From Plastoroseomonas hellenica (lineage in GTDB: Bacteria; Pseudomonadota; Alphaproteobacteria; Acetobacterales; Acetobacteraceae), in NCBI RefSeq assembly GCF_018129085.1, contig NZ_JAAGBB010000024.1, positions 52,711 to 116,710 of the forward strand: a DNA stretch of 64,000 bases, in the 5' to 3' direction. A model generated the notes under the pieces. The model saw only the letters and a program-made list of their open reading frames with translations, did not search any database and had not been told where the DNA came from. Position numbers and translations under genes: made by a program. Below are positions 24,820 to 33,618 of the stretch, piece after piece. The first letter of the stretch is position 1, and each line of letters opens with the position of its first letter.

Positions 24820-26079
24820 TCAGCCGCTGCCGAAGTTGAGCACCAACTCCCGCGCCTGGCCGTCGGCCAGCGCGATCGAGGTGATGACGTCCTGCTCCGT
24901 CGTCCCGCTGCCGCGCTGCCCTACCAGCACCAGCGTCGACTCGCCCGGCAGGACCGAGATCAGCCGCGGGAAGCCGAACATGGTCGTCCACAACGCCCGG
25001 CCATCGGCGCCGAGGCGGGTCAGACTCGGCGGCGCATTGGTCGGCTGCTGAAGCAGCAGCAAGCCCGGGGCACCAGCCGGCCGCAGCGGCTCCGCCGTCC
25101 CGGCGGTGAGAAAGCCGGCGAATTGCAGGGTCGCGGGCGTGGTCGCGACCTCCGTCGGGCGATCGAGCAGCAGGCGATCCCCCGGAGCCGGATCGCCACG
25201 GCCGCTGCTCTGGAAGCTGCCGCTCTCGGCCGCCATCGGCGCCACACCGCGCCGGATCCCAGCGCGCCAGAGGCGCTGCGGCGCGCCGCGGGTATCGGGC
25301 TGCAGCGATGCGGGAAGGAAGCGCCGCTCCGCACCCTGCGGCTGGCCGTCATTCGGGCGGCCGGCGGCGAGCGGCAGCCCGAACCAGGCATCGTCCAGCA
25401 GCGCTTCCGCCACCCGGAAGGCGGCCGGGCCGCCGGCGCCGAAGAGCGCGGGCCGTGCCGGCGGCGGGAAGGCCGCGTCCATGACGCCCTGGTCGCGCTC
25501 CGGCGCCGGGGTCGCGGCGAAGCTGCGCGGATCCATGCGGTAGCGCGCGCCAAGGAAGGCGAAGACCAGCGCCTCCTCCATTCGGTAGGTGTCGCGGGCC
25601 TGATTGAAGGCGCCGCCGAGTTGCGGCGTCACTGCCGCGAAGCCCTCGCCGCCCAGGAAGACCTGCCCGTCGACCGCCGAGACCGCGCCGAGCGCATCGC
25701 CATAGAGCCAGATCGTCGCCGCCTGTTCGCCGATCAGCCCAGCCGTGCGGAAGCCGCCAGTGCGACCGGAGATCACCGGTGCGGCGAAGATCGGCGCCAG
25801 GGTCGCGGCGTCATAGGCGCGGATCTCCAGCCGCTCCCCGCGCCAGCCGGTGCCGGGCGGGACGTTCGGGTTGTTCTCCGTCTCGGTGCGGCGCACCAGC
25901 ATGAAGACCCGGTCCTGGCCCGCGATCGTGGCGCGCACCAGCGGCGGGATGAGCCGCGGAAAACCGAGCGTGACCGGCAGGCCCTGCTCGGCTTCGTCCT
26001 CCGGCCAGAAGACGCAGGTGGCGAGGCCGCCAAGCATGAGCACCGAAACGCCGCCGATCAGCATGGTGCGGCGACGCAT
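24820..26079 (-). CDS. Exported protein of unknown function (possibly PA2928-like)
   Basis: About 419 residues from ATG 26079: MRRRTMLIGGVSVLMLGGLATCVFWPEDE is a membrane anchor or uncleaved signal. Repeating short strands follow (LEIRAYDAATLAPIFAAPVI, AATIWLYGDALGAVSAVDGQVF, ALWTTMFGFPRLISVLPGESTLVLVGQR) with W and G patterns suggestive of a beta-propeller. It resembles the uncharacterised PA2928 family, but I am not certain. Its gene follows the OprB-type porin by 82 bases on the same strand. No catalytic motif was seen. Confidence 0.55.
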   Translation of the reverse strand: MRRRTMLIGGVSVLMLGGLATCVFWPEDEAEQGLPVTLGFPRLIPPLVRATIAGQDRVFMLVRRTETENNPNVPPGTGWRGERLEIRAYDAATLAPIFAAPVISGRTGGFRTAGLIGEQAATIWLYGDALGAVSAVDGQVFLGGEGFAAVTPQLGGAFNQARDTYRMEEALVFAFLGARYRMDPRSFAATPAPERDQGVMDAAFPPPARPALFGAGGPAAFRVAEALLDDAWFGLPLAAGRPNDGQPQGAERRFLPASLQPDTRGAPQRLWRAGIRRGVAPMAAESGSFQSSGRGDPAPGDRLLLDRPTEVATTPATLQFAGFLTAGTAEPLRPAGAPGLLLLQQPTNAPPSLTRLGADGRALWTTMFGFPRLISVLPGESTLVLVGQRGSGTTEQDVITSIALADGQARELVLNFGSG

Positions 26080-26161
26080 CGCGGCCCCTCCCTCGCCCGA
26101 TGCGGCCCCGGTGGCCGCGCGCCAATCCTGCCGCCGATCGGCACGGTAGCGCAACCGTCGA

Positions 26162-27511
26162 TCAGAACGTCGCGGTCACCCGAAGGCCGAGCAGCAAGGC
26201 GTCCTTCAGCGGCCGCGTCGCGCTGACCCGTTCGTCCGGCTCGCGCGCGGCGGGATGGCCGATCCACTGCACCACCGGCCGCAGCGACAGATGCCCCGGC
26301 ACGACGGCCAAGTCGTAATTCACCTCCAGCACCGTCTCGCGGTCGCGCCGCGTGCGTTCTTCCCCGAAGGACTGGCGATCGCGGTCGAGGCCGCGGGCGG
26401 CGCTGCCGATCCGCGCCAGGGAGACGCCGAAGGACAGGGTGTCATCGGCGCGGCCGAAGGCGCCGCGCCAGGCGAGCCCGGCATCCATCTGCAGCCCGAT
26501 CAGGTTGCGGTCGGGCGGCGCCGCGAAGAGGCGCGCGAAAACTCCGAGGCTGCCCGCCTCGCCACGCCAGAGCGTCGCCTCCCCGACCGCATAGCCCCCG
26601 TAATTCTGGCCATAGCGCCGCGGCACGCCGCTGCCGGCGGGATCGGAGAGCGAGAAGCCGTCCGCGCCCCGGCGCTGCGCATCGACATCAGCGGTGTGAT
26701 ACCAGGCGCCGAGCTTCGCGACCCAGGGGCGCGGCCCGCTGCCGGGCGCCGCGCCGCCGGTCACCGCCTCCGCCATCATCAGGGCGCCGCCGGAAAGCGA
26801 GAAATTCGTGCCGTAGCGGTTGTGGCGCTGCGGGTCGGTCCCCTCGCCGGGGCGCCCGGCGGGATCGCCGGCAAAGAGGCCAAGGCGCAGGCCGCTGCCG
26901 GCCTCCGGATCGCCCAGCGCCAACCGCAGGCCGGGCACCGCCAGGGGATAGGCTGGGCCGCCGCCAGGCAAGGCGTTCGCCAGCATGGCGGGCCAGCCGA
27001 AGGCAGTGCTGATCAGCTTGCCCGCTGCCTCGGCGCCGGTGAATTCGCTGTCCGCGGCGAGCTGACCGAAGCGGATCGAGCCCCAGCCGCCGAGATCCCG
27101 CTGCAGCCAGATCTCGTTCAGGCGAAAGGTGGAGAGGGCCTCGATATTACTCGGCGGAGCCAGGCCGCCGGTCAGGGTCAGGCCCGGCTGGCGGCCATAA
27201 ATGCCGAAGGCGGAGATATGGAACCGCCAGCCCTCGAGCCCGGCCAGCGCATCGAGATCGGCATCCAGGCCAAGCCGGATCTGGCCGCTCGCCGCCACGC
27301 CGCGCCGGACACCGCCCCTGATATTGCCGAGCAGATCCAGCGCTGCCTCCGCCGAGACGCAGAGGCCATCGGCCAGCGGCCGGCCCTCCTCGCATCCCTC
27401 CTCGGCCTGGGCCGGCAAGGCCGCCGGAAGGCTGAGCGCCGCAACCAGGAGAGCGGCCTGCCCGTGTGATGCTCGGCGTCGCCGGCATGCCGGCCTGTAG
27501 CGTCGTTGCAC
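26162..27511 (-). CDS. OprB family carbohydrate porin
   Basis: 449 residues. The signal peptide ends AALPAQA. LSTFRLNEIWLQRDLGGWGSIRFGQLAADSEF, YPLAVPGLRLALGDPEAGSGLRLGLFAGDPA, GVSLARIGSAARG and TVLEVNYDLAVVPGHLSLRPVVQWIGHPAAR are typical of OprB, and it ends in RVTATF with a terminal Phe, as outer-membrane barrels do. OprB porins admit glucose and other sugars across the outer membrane. Placed upstream of the exported unknown gene and likely co-transcribed with it. A MITE lies about 100 bases upstream. Confidence 0.9.
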   Translation of the reverse strand: MQRRYRPACRRRRASHGQAALLVAALSLPAALPAQAEEGCEEGRPLADGLCVSAEAALDLLGNIRGGVRRGVAASGQIRLGLDADLDALAGLEGWRFHISAFGIYGRQPGLTLTGGLAPPSNIEALSTFRLNEIWLQRDLGGWGSIRFGQLAADSEFTGAEAAGKLISTAFGWPAMLANALPGGGPAYPLAVPGLRLALGDPEAGSGLRLGLFAGDPAGRPGEGTDPQRHNRYGTNFSLSGGALMMAEAVTGGAAPGSGPRPWVAKLGAWYHTADVDAQRRGADGFSLSDPAGSGVPRRYGQNYGGYAVGEATLWRGEAGSLGVFARLFAAPPDRNLIGLQMDAGLAWRGAFGRADDTLSFGVSLARIGSAARGLDRDRQSFGEERTRRDRETVLEVNYDLAVVPGHLSLRPVVQWIGHPAAREPDERVSATRPLKDALLLGLRVTATF

Positions 27512-27610
27512 GCGAAGGGATCCTTCCTGGGCAAGAGAGAGCGTTCAGGCTCAATAACGTTGCGATTGCTACATTTCGGCGCGCAGCAGGCCGCTGCGGT
27601 GCCGCCTTAG

Positions 27611-27770
27611 AGACCTTTTGGGAATGGCGGCGGCGGAGGTCTGGCGAGGGATTTTTCGTCCCTGGTGTGGCGGCTGACGCAGCCGATGCTGGTGGCATCG
27701 GCGAGGAAGACGGCACGCCAGGGGCGGAAAAGACCCGCCAGACCGACCCGCAGCCATTCCCAAAAGGTCT
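27611..27770. mobile_element. 160-bp foldback MITE with CTTAG flanking repeats
   Basis: Perfect 18-base terminal inverted repeats (AGACCTTTTGGGAATGGC at 27611-27628, and its complement at 27753-27770). Imperfect pairing (for example GGTCTGGCG/CGCCAGACC) continues inward to a centre at GCCGATGC-TGGTG-GCATCGGC (27682-27702), so the whole element is one long hairpin. Direct repeats CTTAG flank it at 27606-27610 and 27771-27775. It carries no gene. The right flanking repeat contains the stop codon of the downstream permease gene. Confidence 0.85.
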
Positions 27771-27771
27771 C

Positions 27772-28620
27772 TTAGGCCCTCGACGGCGGCGCGCGCCGTC
27801 GTGCGGCGAGCAGCCCATGTACCGGCGCGAAGACCAGCACGACCGCGAAGATCAGCGACAGCGTCACCACGATGCAGCCGGCCGGCGATGCGTTCAGGTG
27901 GTAGCTCGCGACGATGCCAACGAGATTCGCGGCGAGCGCCGCGGCCACCGCGATCGCCGACATCCGCCCGAAGCGGTCGGCCAGCAGGTAGCCGATGCAG
28001 CCCGGCGTGATCAGCAGCGCCACCACCAGGATGACGCCGACCGCCTGCACGCCCGCCACCACCGCCGCCGAAAGCAGCGCCAGGAACAAATAGCGCAGCG
28101 CCGCGATGTTCATCCCGATGCTGCGCGCCTGCGCGGCGTCGAAGCAGAAGAGCAGCAGGTCGCGTCCCTTTACCGCCAGCACCGCGACCGTGACGCCGGC
28201 GGCGATCAGGGTCTGCCAGAGATCCTCCGGCTCGATCCCGAGGATGTTGCCGAACAGGATATGGGTGATGTGCGCCTCCGTCGTCACGAAGGCGAGCAGC
28301 ACCAGGCCGGCCGCGAACATGCCGGTGAAGACGACGCCGAGCGCGGCATCCTCCTTCACCCGGCTGTGCGACTGGATGAAGCCGGCGCCGAGCGCGCAGG
28401 CCATGCCGGCGATGAAGGCGCCGATGCCGATCGCGACACCCGCCGCCGAGGCCAGCACCACCCCCGGCAGCACCGCGTGCGAGATGGCGTCGCCGAGCAG
28501 CGACCAGCCCTTCAGTACGATGAAGCAGGAAAGCAGCGCGCAGGCGATGGCGACCACGCTGCCGACGCCGATCGCTTCCAGCATGAAGCCATGCGAGAAG
28601 GGCGCGAGGAGGCCGCCCAT
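27772..28620 (-). CDS. sitD: Manganese/iron ABC transporter permease (SitD/MntD-like)
   Basis: 282 residues from ATG 28620. Eight or nine helices of the ABC-3 family: [57 protein letters not shown] (coupling helix) and ILVVALLITPGCIGYLLADRF. Its start overlaps the stop of the paralogous permease (TGATG). Its own stop TAA lies in the target repeat beside the MITE, so the element sits directly at the 3' end of the operon. Forms a heterodimer with the next permease. Manganese is the favoured substrate from binding-protein residues. Confidence 0.88.
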   Translation of the reverse strand: MGGLLAPFSHGFMLEAIGVGSVVAIACALLSCFIVLKGWSLLGDAISHAVLPGVVLASAAGVAIGIGAFIAGMACALGAGFIQSHSRVKEDAALGVVFTGMFAAGLVLLAFVTTEAHITHILFGNILGIEPEDLWQTLIAAGVTVAVLAVKGRDLLLFCFDAAQARSIGMNIAALRYLFLALLSAAVVAGVQAVGVILVVALLITPGCIGYLLADRFGRMSAIAVAAALAANLVGIVASYHLNASPAGCIVVTLSLIFAVVLVFAPVHGLLAARRRAPPSRA

Positions 28621-29489
28621 CACGCCGCCCCCTGCAGGGTCGCCTGTGCGGCGCGGCGCGCCCGGCGTCCCGCCAGCAGCCCGTGCCGCGGCGCCAGGAT
28701 CAGCACCGCGACGAAGATCAGTGCCTGCAGGCTGACGATGACGCCGCCCGTCGAGCCATCCAGAAAATAGGAGAGATAGGCGCCCGCGAAGGCGGTGCCC
28801 GCGCCCATGGCGGAGGCGCCGGCCAGCATGCGCCGGAAGCGGTCGGTGAGCAGATAGGCGGTGGCGCCGGGTGCCACCAGCATGGCGATCACCAGCACGG
28901 CGCCGACCGTCACCATCGCCGCCACCGCGACCGCCGCGACGCAACCCAGCAGCAGCGCCTGCAGCAGCGCGGTGTTGAGGCCGATCGCCCGCGCATGCGC
29001 CGCGTCGAAGGCCCAGAGCATCAGGTCATGCCCGCGCAGCGCCATCACCGCCAGCACGCCGCCGGCGATGATCAGCATCTGCAGGATGTCGCCCTGCGCG
29101 ATGCCAAGGACATTGCCGAAGACGATGGTCTGCAGCCGGATATTGCTCGGGAACAGCGACAGCAGCACGAGACCCAGGCCGAAGAAGGCGGTGAAGACCA
29201 CGCCGATCACCGCATCCTCCCGGATGCGGCTGTTGCGGCGGATGAAGACCATCAGCCAGGCGGCGGCCAGGCCGGAGGCGAAGGCGCCGAGCGCGAAGGG
29301 CAGCCCGAGCATCCAGGCCACGGCCACGCCCGGCACCACCGCATGCGACAGCGCGTCGCCGAGCAGCGACCAGCCTTTCAGTGCGACGAAGCAGGAGAGC
29401 AGCCCGCAGACGCCGCCGACCAGCGCGCTGACCCACATGGCATTGCGCATGTACTCGTAGTCGAAGGGGATCAGCAGCGACTCGGTCAT
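28620..29489 (-). CDS. sitC: Manganese/iron ABC transporter permease (SitC/MntC-like)
   Basis: 289 residues. [54 protein letters not shown] and [24 protein letters not shown] are the ABC-3 permease signatures. It is a paralogue of the neighbouring permease at 27772-28620, as is usual in sit/mnt operons that code for two permeases. It overlaps the ATPase gene by 4 bases. Inner-membrane channel for divalent metal import. Confidence 0.88.
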   Translation of the reverse strand: MTESLLIPFDYEYMRNAMWVSALVGGVCGLLSCFVALKGWSLLGDALSHAVVPGVAVAWMLGLPFALGAFASGLAAAWLMVFIRRNSRIREDAVIGVVFTAFFGLGLVLLSLFPSNIRLQTIVFGNVLGIAQGDILQMLIIAGGVLAVMALRGHDLMLWAFDAAHARAIGLNTALLQALLLGCVAAVAVAAMVTVGAVLVIAMLVAPGATAYLLTDRFRRMLAGASAMGAGTAFAGAYLSYFLDGSTGGVIVSLQALIFVAVLILAPRHGLLAGRRARRAAQATLQGAA

Positions 29490-30379
29490 GGCCGCTCCGC
29501 CGGCGCGAGCCGGCCGATCACATGGCCCTCTGCCGAGACCACCAGGGTGCCGCCGCCTTGGGCCGGAACGAGCAGCGCCGTCTCGCCGCCGAGCGCCTGC
29601 CCGCCCACCGATTCACCGAAGGCGCGCGCCAGGTTGGCCGCGGTGAAGGTGACCGCCGTCGGTCCCGCGGCGACAACCGTGCCCTTCACCAGCACCACCT
29701 GATCGCAGAAGCCTGGAACGCTCGTGAGATCATGGGTGGAGACCAGGATGATCCGCCCTTCCTCCCGCAATTCCCGGAGCAGCGCGGTGATCTGCTCCTG
29801 CGTCGTGACGTCGACGCCGCCGAAGGGCTCGTCGAGCAGCAGCAGCCTGCCGTCCTGCGCGAGCGCGCGGGCCAGGAAGACGCGCTTCTTCTGCCCGCCC
29901 GAGAGCTGGCCGATCTGGCGGTCGGCGAAATCGAGCATGCCGACGCGCGCCAGCGCCGCCTCCACCGCCACGCGGTCGGCGGCGCGCGGGATGCGCAGCA
30001 TGTTCATGTAGCCGTAGCGGCCCATCATCACCACGTCGCGCACGCTGACCGGGAAGGCCCAGTCGACCTCCTCGGATTGCGGCACATAGGCGACCCAGTT
30101 GCGCCGCTGCGCCTCCCGCACACTGCCGCCGGCGATGCGGACGCGGCCGGCAGCCGGCGTCACCATGCCCATGATCGCCTTGAACAGCGTCGACTTGCCG
30201 GCGCCGTTGACGCCGAGCAAGCCGCAGATCGTCGGCCCGTCGAGCTGGAGCGAGGCGTCGCGCAGGGCCACCTGGCCATTGGGGTAGGCGACGGTGACGC
30301 CCTCCACCACCAACTCGAAGCGAGGGGCGGTTTCTGGTGTCGGCATCGCCTGCCAGCCTGCGCAATCATCCATCGGCAT
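29486..30379 (-). CDS. sitB: Manganese/iron ABC transporter ATP-binding protein (SitB-like)
   Basis: 297 residues (alternative starts 6 and 33 bases later). Walker [10 protein letters not shown] at 56-64, Q-loop [10 protein letters not shown], signature LSGGQKKRV at 159-167, Walker [13 protein letters not shown]-terminal extension of about 50 residues ([28 protein letters not shown]) is common in this metal family. Start and stop overlap neighbours (TGATG, ATGA), indicating a tightly coupled operon. Powers metal import with the two permeases. Confidence 0.92.
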   Translation of the reverse strand: MPMDDCAGWQAMPTPETAPRFELVVEGVTVAYPNGQVALRDASLQLDGPTICGLLGVNGAGKSTLFKAIMGMVTPAAGRVRIAGGSVREAQRRNWVAYVPQSEEVDWAFPVSVRDVVMMGRYGYMNMLRIPRAADRVAVEAALARVGMLDFADRQIGQLSGGQKKRVFLARALAQDGRLLLLDEPFGGVDVTTQEQITALLRELREEGRIILVSTHDLTSVPGFCDQVVLVKGTVVAAGPTAVTFTAANLARAFGESVGGQALGGETALLVPAQGGGTLVVSAEGHVIGRLAPAERP

Positions 30380-31320
30380 CAGCGCGTCCTGCCGGATGCC
30401 GGCAGCGCCTGGTCGAAGGCCCGGACGATGGCATTGGCGTTGTATTCCAGGAGCTGGACATAGGTCGGCGCCTCGCCATCCGGCGCGGTCAGGCTGTCCA
30501 CATAGAGGACGCCGGCGAAGCGGGCGCCGGTCTCGCGCGCCACCTGGCGCATCGCGCGGTCGCTGACGGTGCTCTCGCAGAACAGCACCGGGATCCGGCT
30601 GCGGCGCACGGTGTCGACGACCCGGCGCACCTGGCGCGGCGTGCCCTCGTCATCCGCATTCACCGGCCAGAGCGAGAGCTCCTGCATGCCGTAATTCTGC
30701 GTGAGGTAGGAGAAGGCACCCTCGCAGCTCACCAGCCAGCGGCGATCGGCGGGGATGCGCTCCAGCCGGGCGCGGATCGGCGCGTCGAGCGCGCGCAGCC
30801 GCTCGGCATAGGCCGCAGCGTTGCGGTTGTAGACCTCGGCATTGTCAGGATCGAGTGCCACCAGCGCGCGGCGGATATTCTCGACATAGATCACGGCATT
30901 GGCGGGCGACATCCAGGCATGCGGGTTCGGCCGCCCGGCATAAGGCCCTTCGGTGATGTTGATCGGCGTGACGCCTTCGGTCAGCACCGCCGAAGGCACG
31001 TCCCGCACGCGCTGGAAGAAGCGCTCGAACCAGCGCTCCAGCCCCATGCCGTTCCACAGCACGAGGTCGGCCGCCTGGGCCCGCACCACATCGAGCGGCG
31101 TCGGCTCGTAGTCATGGATCTCGGCACCCGGGCGGGTGATCGATTCGACGATTGCCGCCTCGCCGGCGACGGTCTGCGCCATGTCCTGGATGATCGTGAA
31201 GGTCGTCACGATGCGCTTGGGCCGGGCGGGCTGCGCCTGGCCGGTGCCGGAGAGGCCGCAGGCCATCAGCCCCGCCAGGGCAACGAGGCCGAACAGACGA
31301 CGCGAACGGGAGAAGGGCAT
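30379..31320 (-). CDS. sitA: Periplasmic manganese/iron-binding protein (SitA/TroA family)
   Basis: 313 residues with an N-terminal signal; LMAC at 19-21 could even be a lipobox. Metal ligands can be read: His69 (EIHDYEPTP), His134 (NPHAWMSP), Glu200 (SCEGAFSY) and Asp275 (YVDSLT). A His-His-Glu-Asp set is typical of Mn(II)/Fe(II) binders such as PsaA and SitA, while zinc binders have His at the third position and a His-rich loop, absent here. First gene of the four-gene operon and divergent from the DtxR regulator. Confidence 0.9.
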   Translation of the reverse strand: MPFSRSRRLFGLVALAGLMACGLSGTGQAQPARPKRIVTTFTIIQDMAQTVAGEAAIVESITRPGAEIHDYEPTPLDVVRAQAADLVLWNGMGLERWFERFFQRVRDVPSAVLTEGVTPINITEGPYAGRPNPHAWMSPANAVIYVENIRRALVALDPDNAEVYNRNAAAYAERLRALDAPIRARLERIPADRRWLVSCEGAFSYLTQNYGMQELSLWPVNADDEGTPRQVRRVVDTVRRSRIPVLFCESTVSDRAMRQVARETGARFAGVLYVDSLTAPDGEAPTYVQLLEYNANAIVRAFDQALPASGRTR

Positions 31321-31395
31321 GCCGCTTCGCTCCTTGCCGGGACAGAGCCAGACGGATGTGTGTCAGGCTTCAGGGTGATGGTTGAACATAAACAT

Positions 31396-31409
31396 GTAGC
31401 CTATGCTAC
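31396..31409. promoter_or_regulatory. Candidate MntR operator
   Basis: Perfect inverted repeat GTAGC-CTAT-GCTAC inside a locally A/T-rich stretch (AAACATGTAGCCTATGCTAC). It lies 76 bases upstream of sitA and 88 upstream of the regulator gene. DtxR/MntR proteins bind such palindromes when loaded with metal. Binding is inferred from position and symmetry only. Confidence 0.6.
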
Positions 31410-31496
31410 TGGCAAGTGGCCAAGGCTGGCGGCAAGATGCGAACCGATTGCAAACGAGTGATTGCGATCAGCCGCGGGAGGCGGCACCTATCGACC

Positions 31497-31970
31497 ATGC
31501 AAGCCCCGCCCAAACCGCGCGCCAAGTCCGCGGCCGGCCCTACCGCCACTTCCCCCCTCCCGGCTGAGGAGGCGCAGGCCGCCCGGCACTCGAGCGCCCG
31601 CGCCGGCCGGGCCTCAGCGGTGCTGGAGGATTATGTCGAGTTGATCGATGACCTGCAGGCCGAGACCGGGGAGGCCCGGACGACCGACATCGCCCGCCGG
31701 CTCGGCGTCGCGCATCCGACGGTGATCAAGAGCATCGCCCGGCTGAAGGCCCTCGGCCTCGCGGTCTCCCAGCCCTATCGCAGCATCTTCCTGACCGAAG
31801 AGGGGCGCGCCCTGGCGCAGCGCGTCCGCGCGCGGCACCGGCTGGTGGTCGATCTGCTGGTCGCGGTCGGCGTGCCGCGCACGGTCGCCGAAGCGGATGC
31901 CGAAGGCATCGAGCATCACGTCAGCGAGGCGACGTTGGAGTCCTTCGAGCGCTTCCTGCGGCGCGACTGA
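31497..31970 (+). CDS. mntR: DtxR family metal-dependent regulator (MntR)
   Basis: 157 residues from ATG 31497. A disordered N-terminus is followed by VLEDYVELIDDLQAETGEARTTDIARRLGVAHPTVIKSIARLKALGLAVSQPYRSIFLTEEGRALAQRVRARHRLVVDLLVAVGVPRTVAEADAEGIEHHVSEATLESFERFL. This is the DtxR winged helix plus dimerisation domain, with metal-ligand residues in the H/E-rich GIEHHVSE helix. No C-terminal SH3-like domain, as in MntR. Divergent from sitABCD, which it most likely represses in the presence of Mn. Confidence 0.88.
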   Translation: MQAPPKPRAKSAAGPTATSPLPAEEAQAARHSSARAGRASAVLEDYVELIDDLQAETGEARTTDIARRLGVAHPTVIKSIARLKALGLAVSQPYRSIFLTEEGRALAQRVRARHRLVVDLLVAVGVPRTVAEADAEGIEHHVSEATLESFERFLRRD

Positions 31971-31994
31971 AGCGAAGGCAGCCGCAGCAGGCCG

Positions 31995-32240
31995 TCACCG
32001 GCAGGAGCAGGACCGGCCGGCACCGCCGAAGTTGCGCTGCGCGAAGTTCTGCGCGTCGGAGAGGAAGCCGAAAGTCGGCCCCATCTGACAGACACCCGAG
32101 CCGCGGGCGATGCGCATCTGCTCCGGATTGCGCGACTCCACCTCGATGCGGTCATTGGCGCAGTAGACATAGTAGTTGGCGAGCGCCGCGGTCGGTGCCA
32201 GCAGGCAGCCGCCGGCAATGGCAGCAAGCAGCATGCGCAT
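31995..32240 (-). CDS. Small secreted cysteine-containing protein of unknown function
   Basis: 81 residues from ATG 32240: MRMLLAAIAGGCLLAPTAALA is a good signal peptide, and the mature part is NYYVYCANDRIEVESRNPEQMRIARGSGVCQMGPTFGFLSDAQNFAQRNFGGAGRSCSCR. The four mature-region cysteines may form disulfides in the periplasm. Not recognised as a known family. It faces the mntR gene and follows the lacI-type gene. Confidence 0.6.
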   Translation of the reverse strand: MRMLLAAIAGGCLLAPTAALANYYVYCANDRIEVESRNPEQMRIARGSGVCQMGPTFGFLSDAQNFAQRNFGGAGRSCSCR

Positions 32241-32357
32241 GATCCAGTCCTCCCGGCGGCCGCGCCAGGGATCGGGCGGCCGGGCCGAGCATGAAGCCAT
32301 GCCGAAATCGAAACAAGACAAACCGAGGACCGCATGAAACGGGTGATGCCCGGCCTG

Positions 32358-33413
32358 TCAGCTGCTCTCACGCAGGATCAGCGCGTGGCCCAGATCGCAG
32401 CGCCGCGACGGCATGGCGGCGAGATCGACGCGGCCGCCCTGACCGGCGCGCTCCAGCAGCATCGCCGCGGCCTGGCGGCCCATCTCCTCCGCCTTCATGT
32501 CGATGGTGGTGAGCGAGGGGTACATGGCGCGCGCGATCTCGGCGTCGTCGAAGCCGGTCACCGCGAGGTCATCAGGGACGATGAGGCCGCGCCGATGCGC
32601 TTCGAAGACCACGCCGACCGCCAGGATGTCGCTCGCGACGCAGACGGCGTCGAGATCGGGGCGCCTCGTCAACAGGCGCGCCAGCGCTTCGGCGCCGGCT
32701 TCCATGAGGAAGCAGCCGGCCACCTCCCGCGCTGCCGGGTCATCGGGCAGCCCGGCCTCGTCCAGGCCATCCAGATAGCCGCGGAGCCGCGCCTGCTGCC
32801 GGATGTTATTCGCGGTCGCGCCGCCGATGAAGCCGATGCGCCGGCGCCCGCGCGCGCGGAGGTGACGGACCGCCTCGCGCGCGCCCAGCCGCTGCGATAC
32901 GCAGACGGAATCGACCAGCACCTCGGTCGCCGGATCGGCCCACATCTCCACCAGCGGCACGCCCGACTGGCGCACCATCGCGACGGTCTCCTCCGTATGC
33001 CCGCCGGCGAAGAGCGCGATGCCGTCGACGCGGCGTGACAGGAAGGCGCGCACCAGCGCCTCCTCCTGCCGCGGATCGTAATGGGTGACGCCGAGCACGA
33101 GCTGATAGGCGCTGGCGCGCAGCACGTCAGTCATCCCCTGCAGGGTCGGCGCGAAGGGCTGACTGATCAGCGGGATGATGGCCGCGACCACCTGGGTGCG
33201 GGAGGAGGCGAGGCCGCTTGCCACCAGGTTCGGCAGGTAGCCGGTCTGCCGGAGCGCGGCGCGCACCTTCGCGAGCATCGGCGCCGACACTGTCCCCGGC
33301 GCGCGAAGGGCGCGGGAGACGGTCATCATCGACACCCCAGCCAACCGCGCGACATCCTCCATGCGCGGCGCCATGGGCGCCGCCGGCAGCGTGTCCGTGC
33401 CGGTTGCCGGCAT
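32358..33413 (-). CDS. LacI family transcriptional regulator
   Basis: 351 residues from ATG 33413, chosen because AGGGGAAC lies at the right distance upstream. The helix-turn-helix with hinge is MEDVARLAGVSMMTVSRALRAPGTVSAPMLAKVRAALRQTGYLPNLVASGLASSRTQVVAAIIP. The ligand domain (FAGGHTEETVAMVRQSGVPLVEMW, GFIGGATANNIRQQARLRGYLDGL, VTGFDDAEIARAMYPSLTTID) resembles GntR-type members. It is divergent from the esterase/SDR/BVMO operon, with two palindromic operators between them, so it probably controls that operon and itself. Confidence 0.9.
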   Translation of the reverse strand: MPATGTDTLPAAPMAPRMEDVARLAGVSMMTVSRALRAPGTVSAPMLAKVRAALRQTGYLPNLVASGLASSRTQVVAAIIPLISQPFAPTLQGMTDVLRASAYQLVLGVTHYDPRQEEALVRAFLSRRVDGIALFAGGHTEETVAMVRQSGVPLVEMWADPATEVLVDSVCVSQRLGAREAVRHLRARGRRRIGFIGGATANNIRQQARLRGYLDGLDEAGLPDDPAAREVAGCFLMEAGAEALARLLTRRPDLDAVCVASDILAVGVVFEAHRRGLIVPDDLAVTGFDDAEIARAMYPSLTTIDMKAEEMGRQAAAMLLERAGQGGRVDLAAMPSRRCDLGHALILRESS

Positions 33414-33513
33414 TGTTCCCCTGTCGGCGTTCCGCCGCCTGTGTTGCCTCACCATGCCGCCATCCATGATCCACCGGCCCGCATCCCGGAAAACGAGGGT
33501 TGCGCCCCTATCT

Positions 33514-33527
33514 TGATAGCGCTAACG
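33514..33527 (+). promoter_or_regulatory. LacI-type operator O1
   Basis: TGATAGCGCTAACG, containing the perfect palindrome TAGCGCTA with a typical LacI-family centre CG. It is the exact reverse complement of the site at 33538-33551; the two centres are 24 bases apart. Confidence 0.75.
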
Positions 33528-33537
33528 ATCGACGGGG

Positions 33538-33551
33538 CGTTAGCGCTATCA
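33538..33551 (-). promoter_or_regulatory. LacI-type operator O2
   Basis: CGTTAGCGCTATCA, inverted copy of O1, 68 bases before the esterase ATG. The two together form a symmetric double operator placed to control both divergent promoters. Confidence 0.75.
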
Positions 33552-33618
33552 GCAGGAGAGTTCCGGGTTTCCCGGATGCCTGCCGAAGCCACGCCGGAGG
33601 AACCGGAGGAAAGCGATC

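Noticed and set aside
27611..27770. Short minus-strand frame through the MITE
   Set aside because: The frame is produced by the inverted repeats and has no homologue features.
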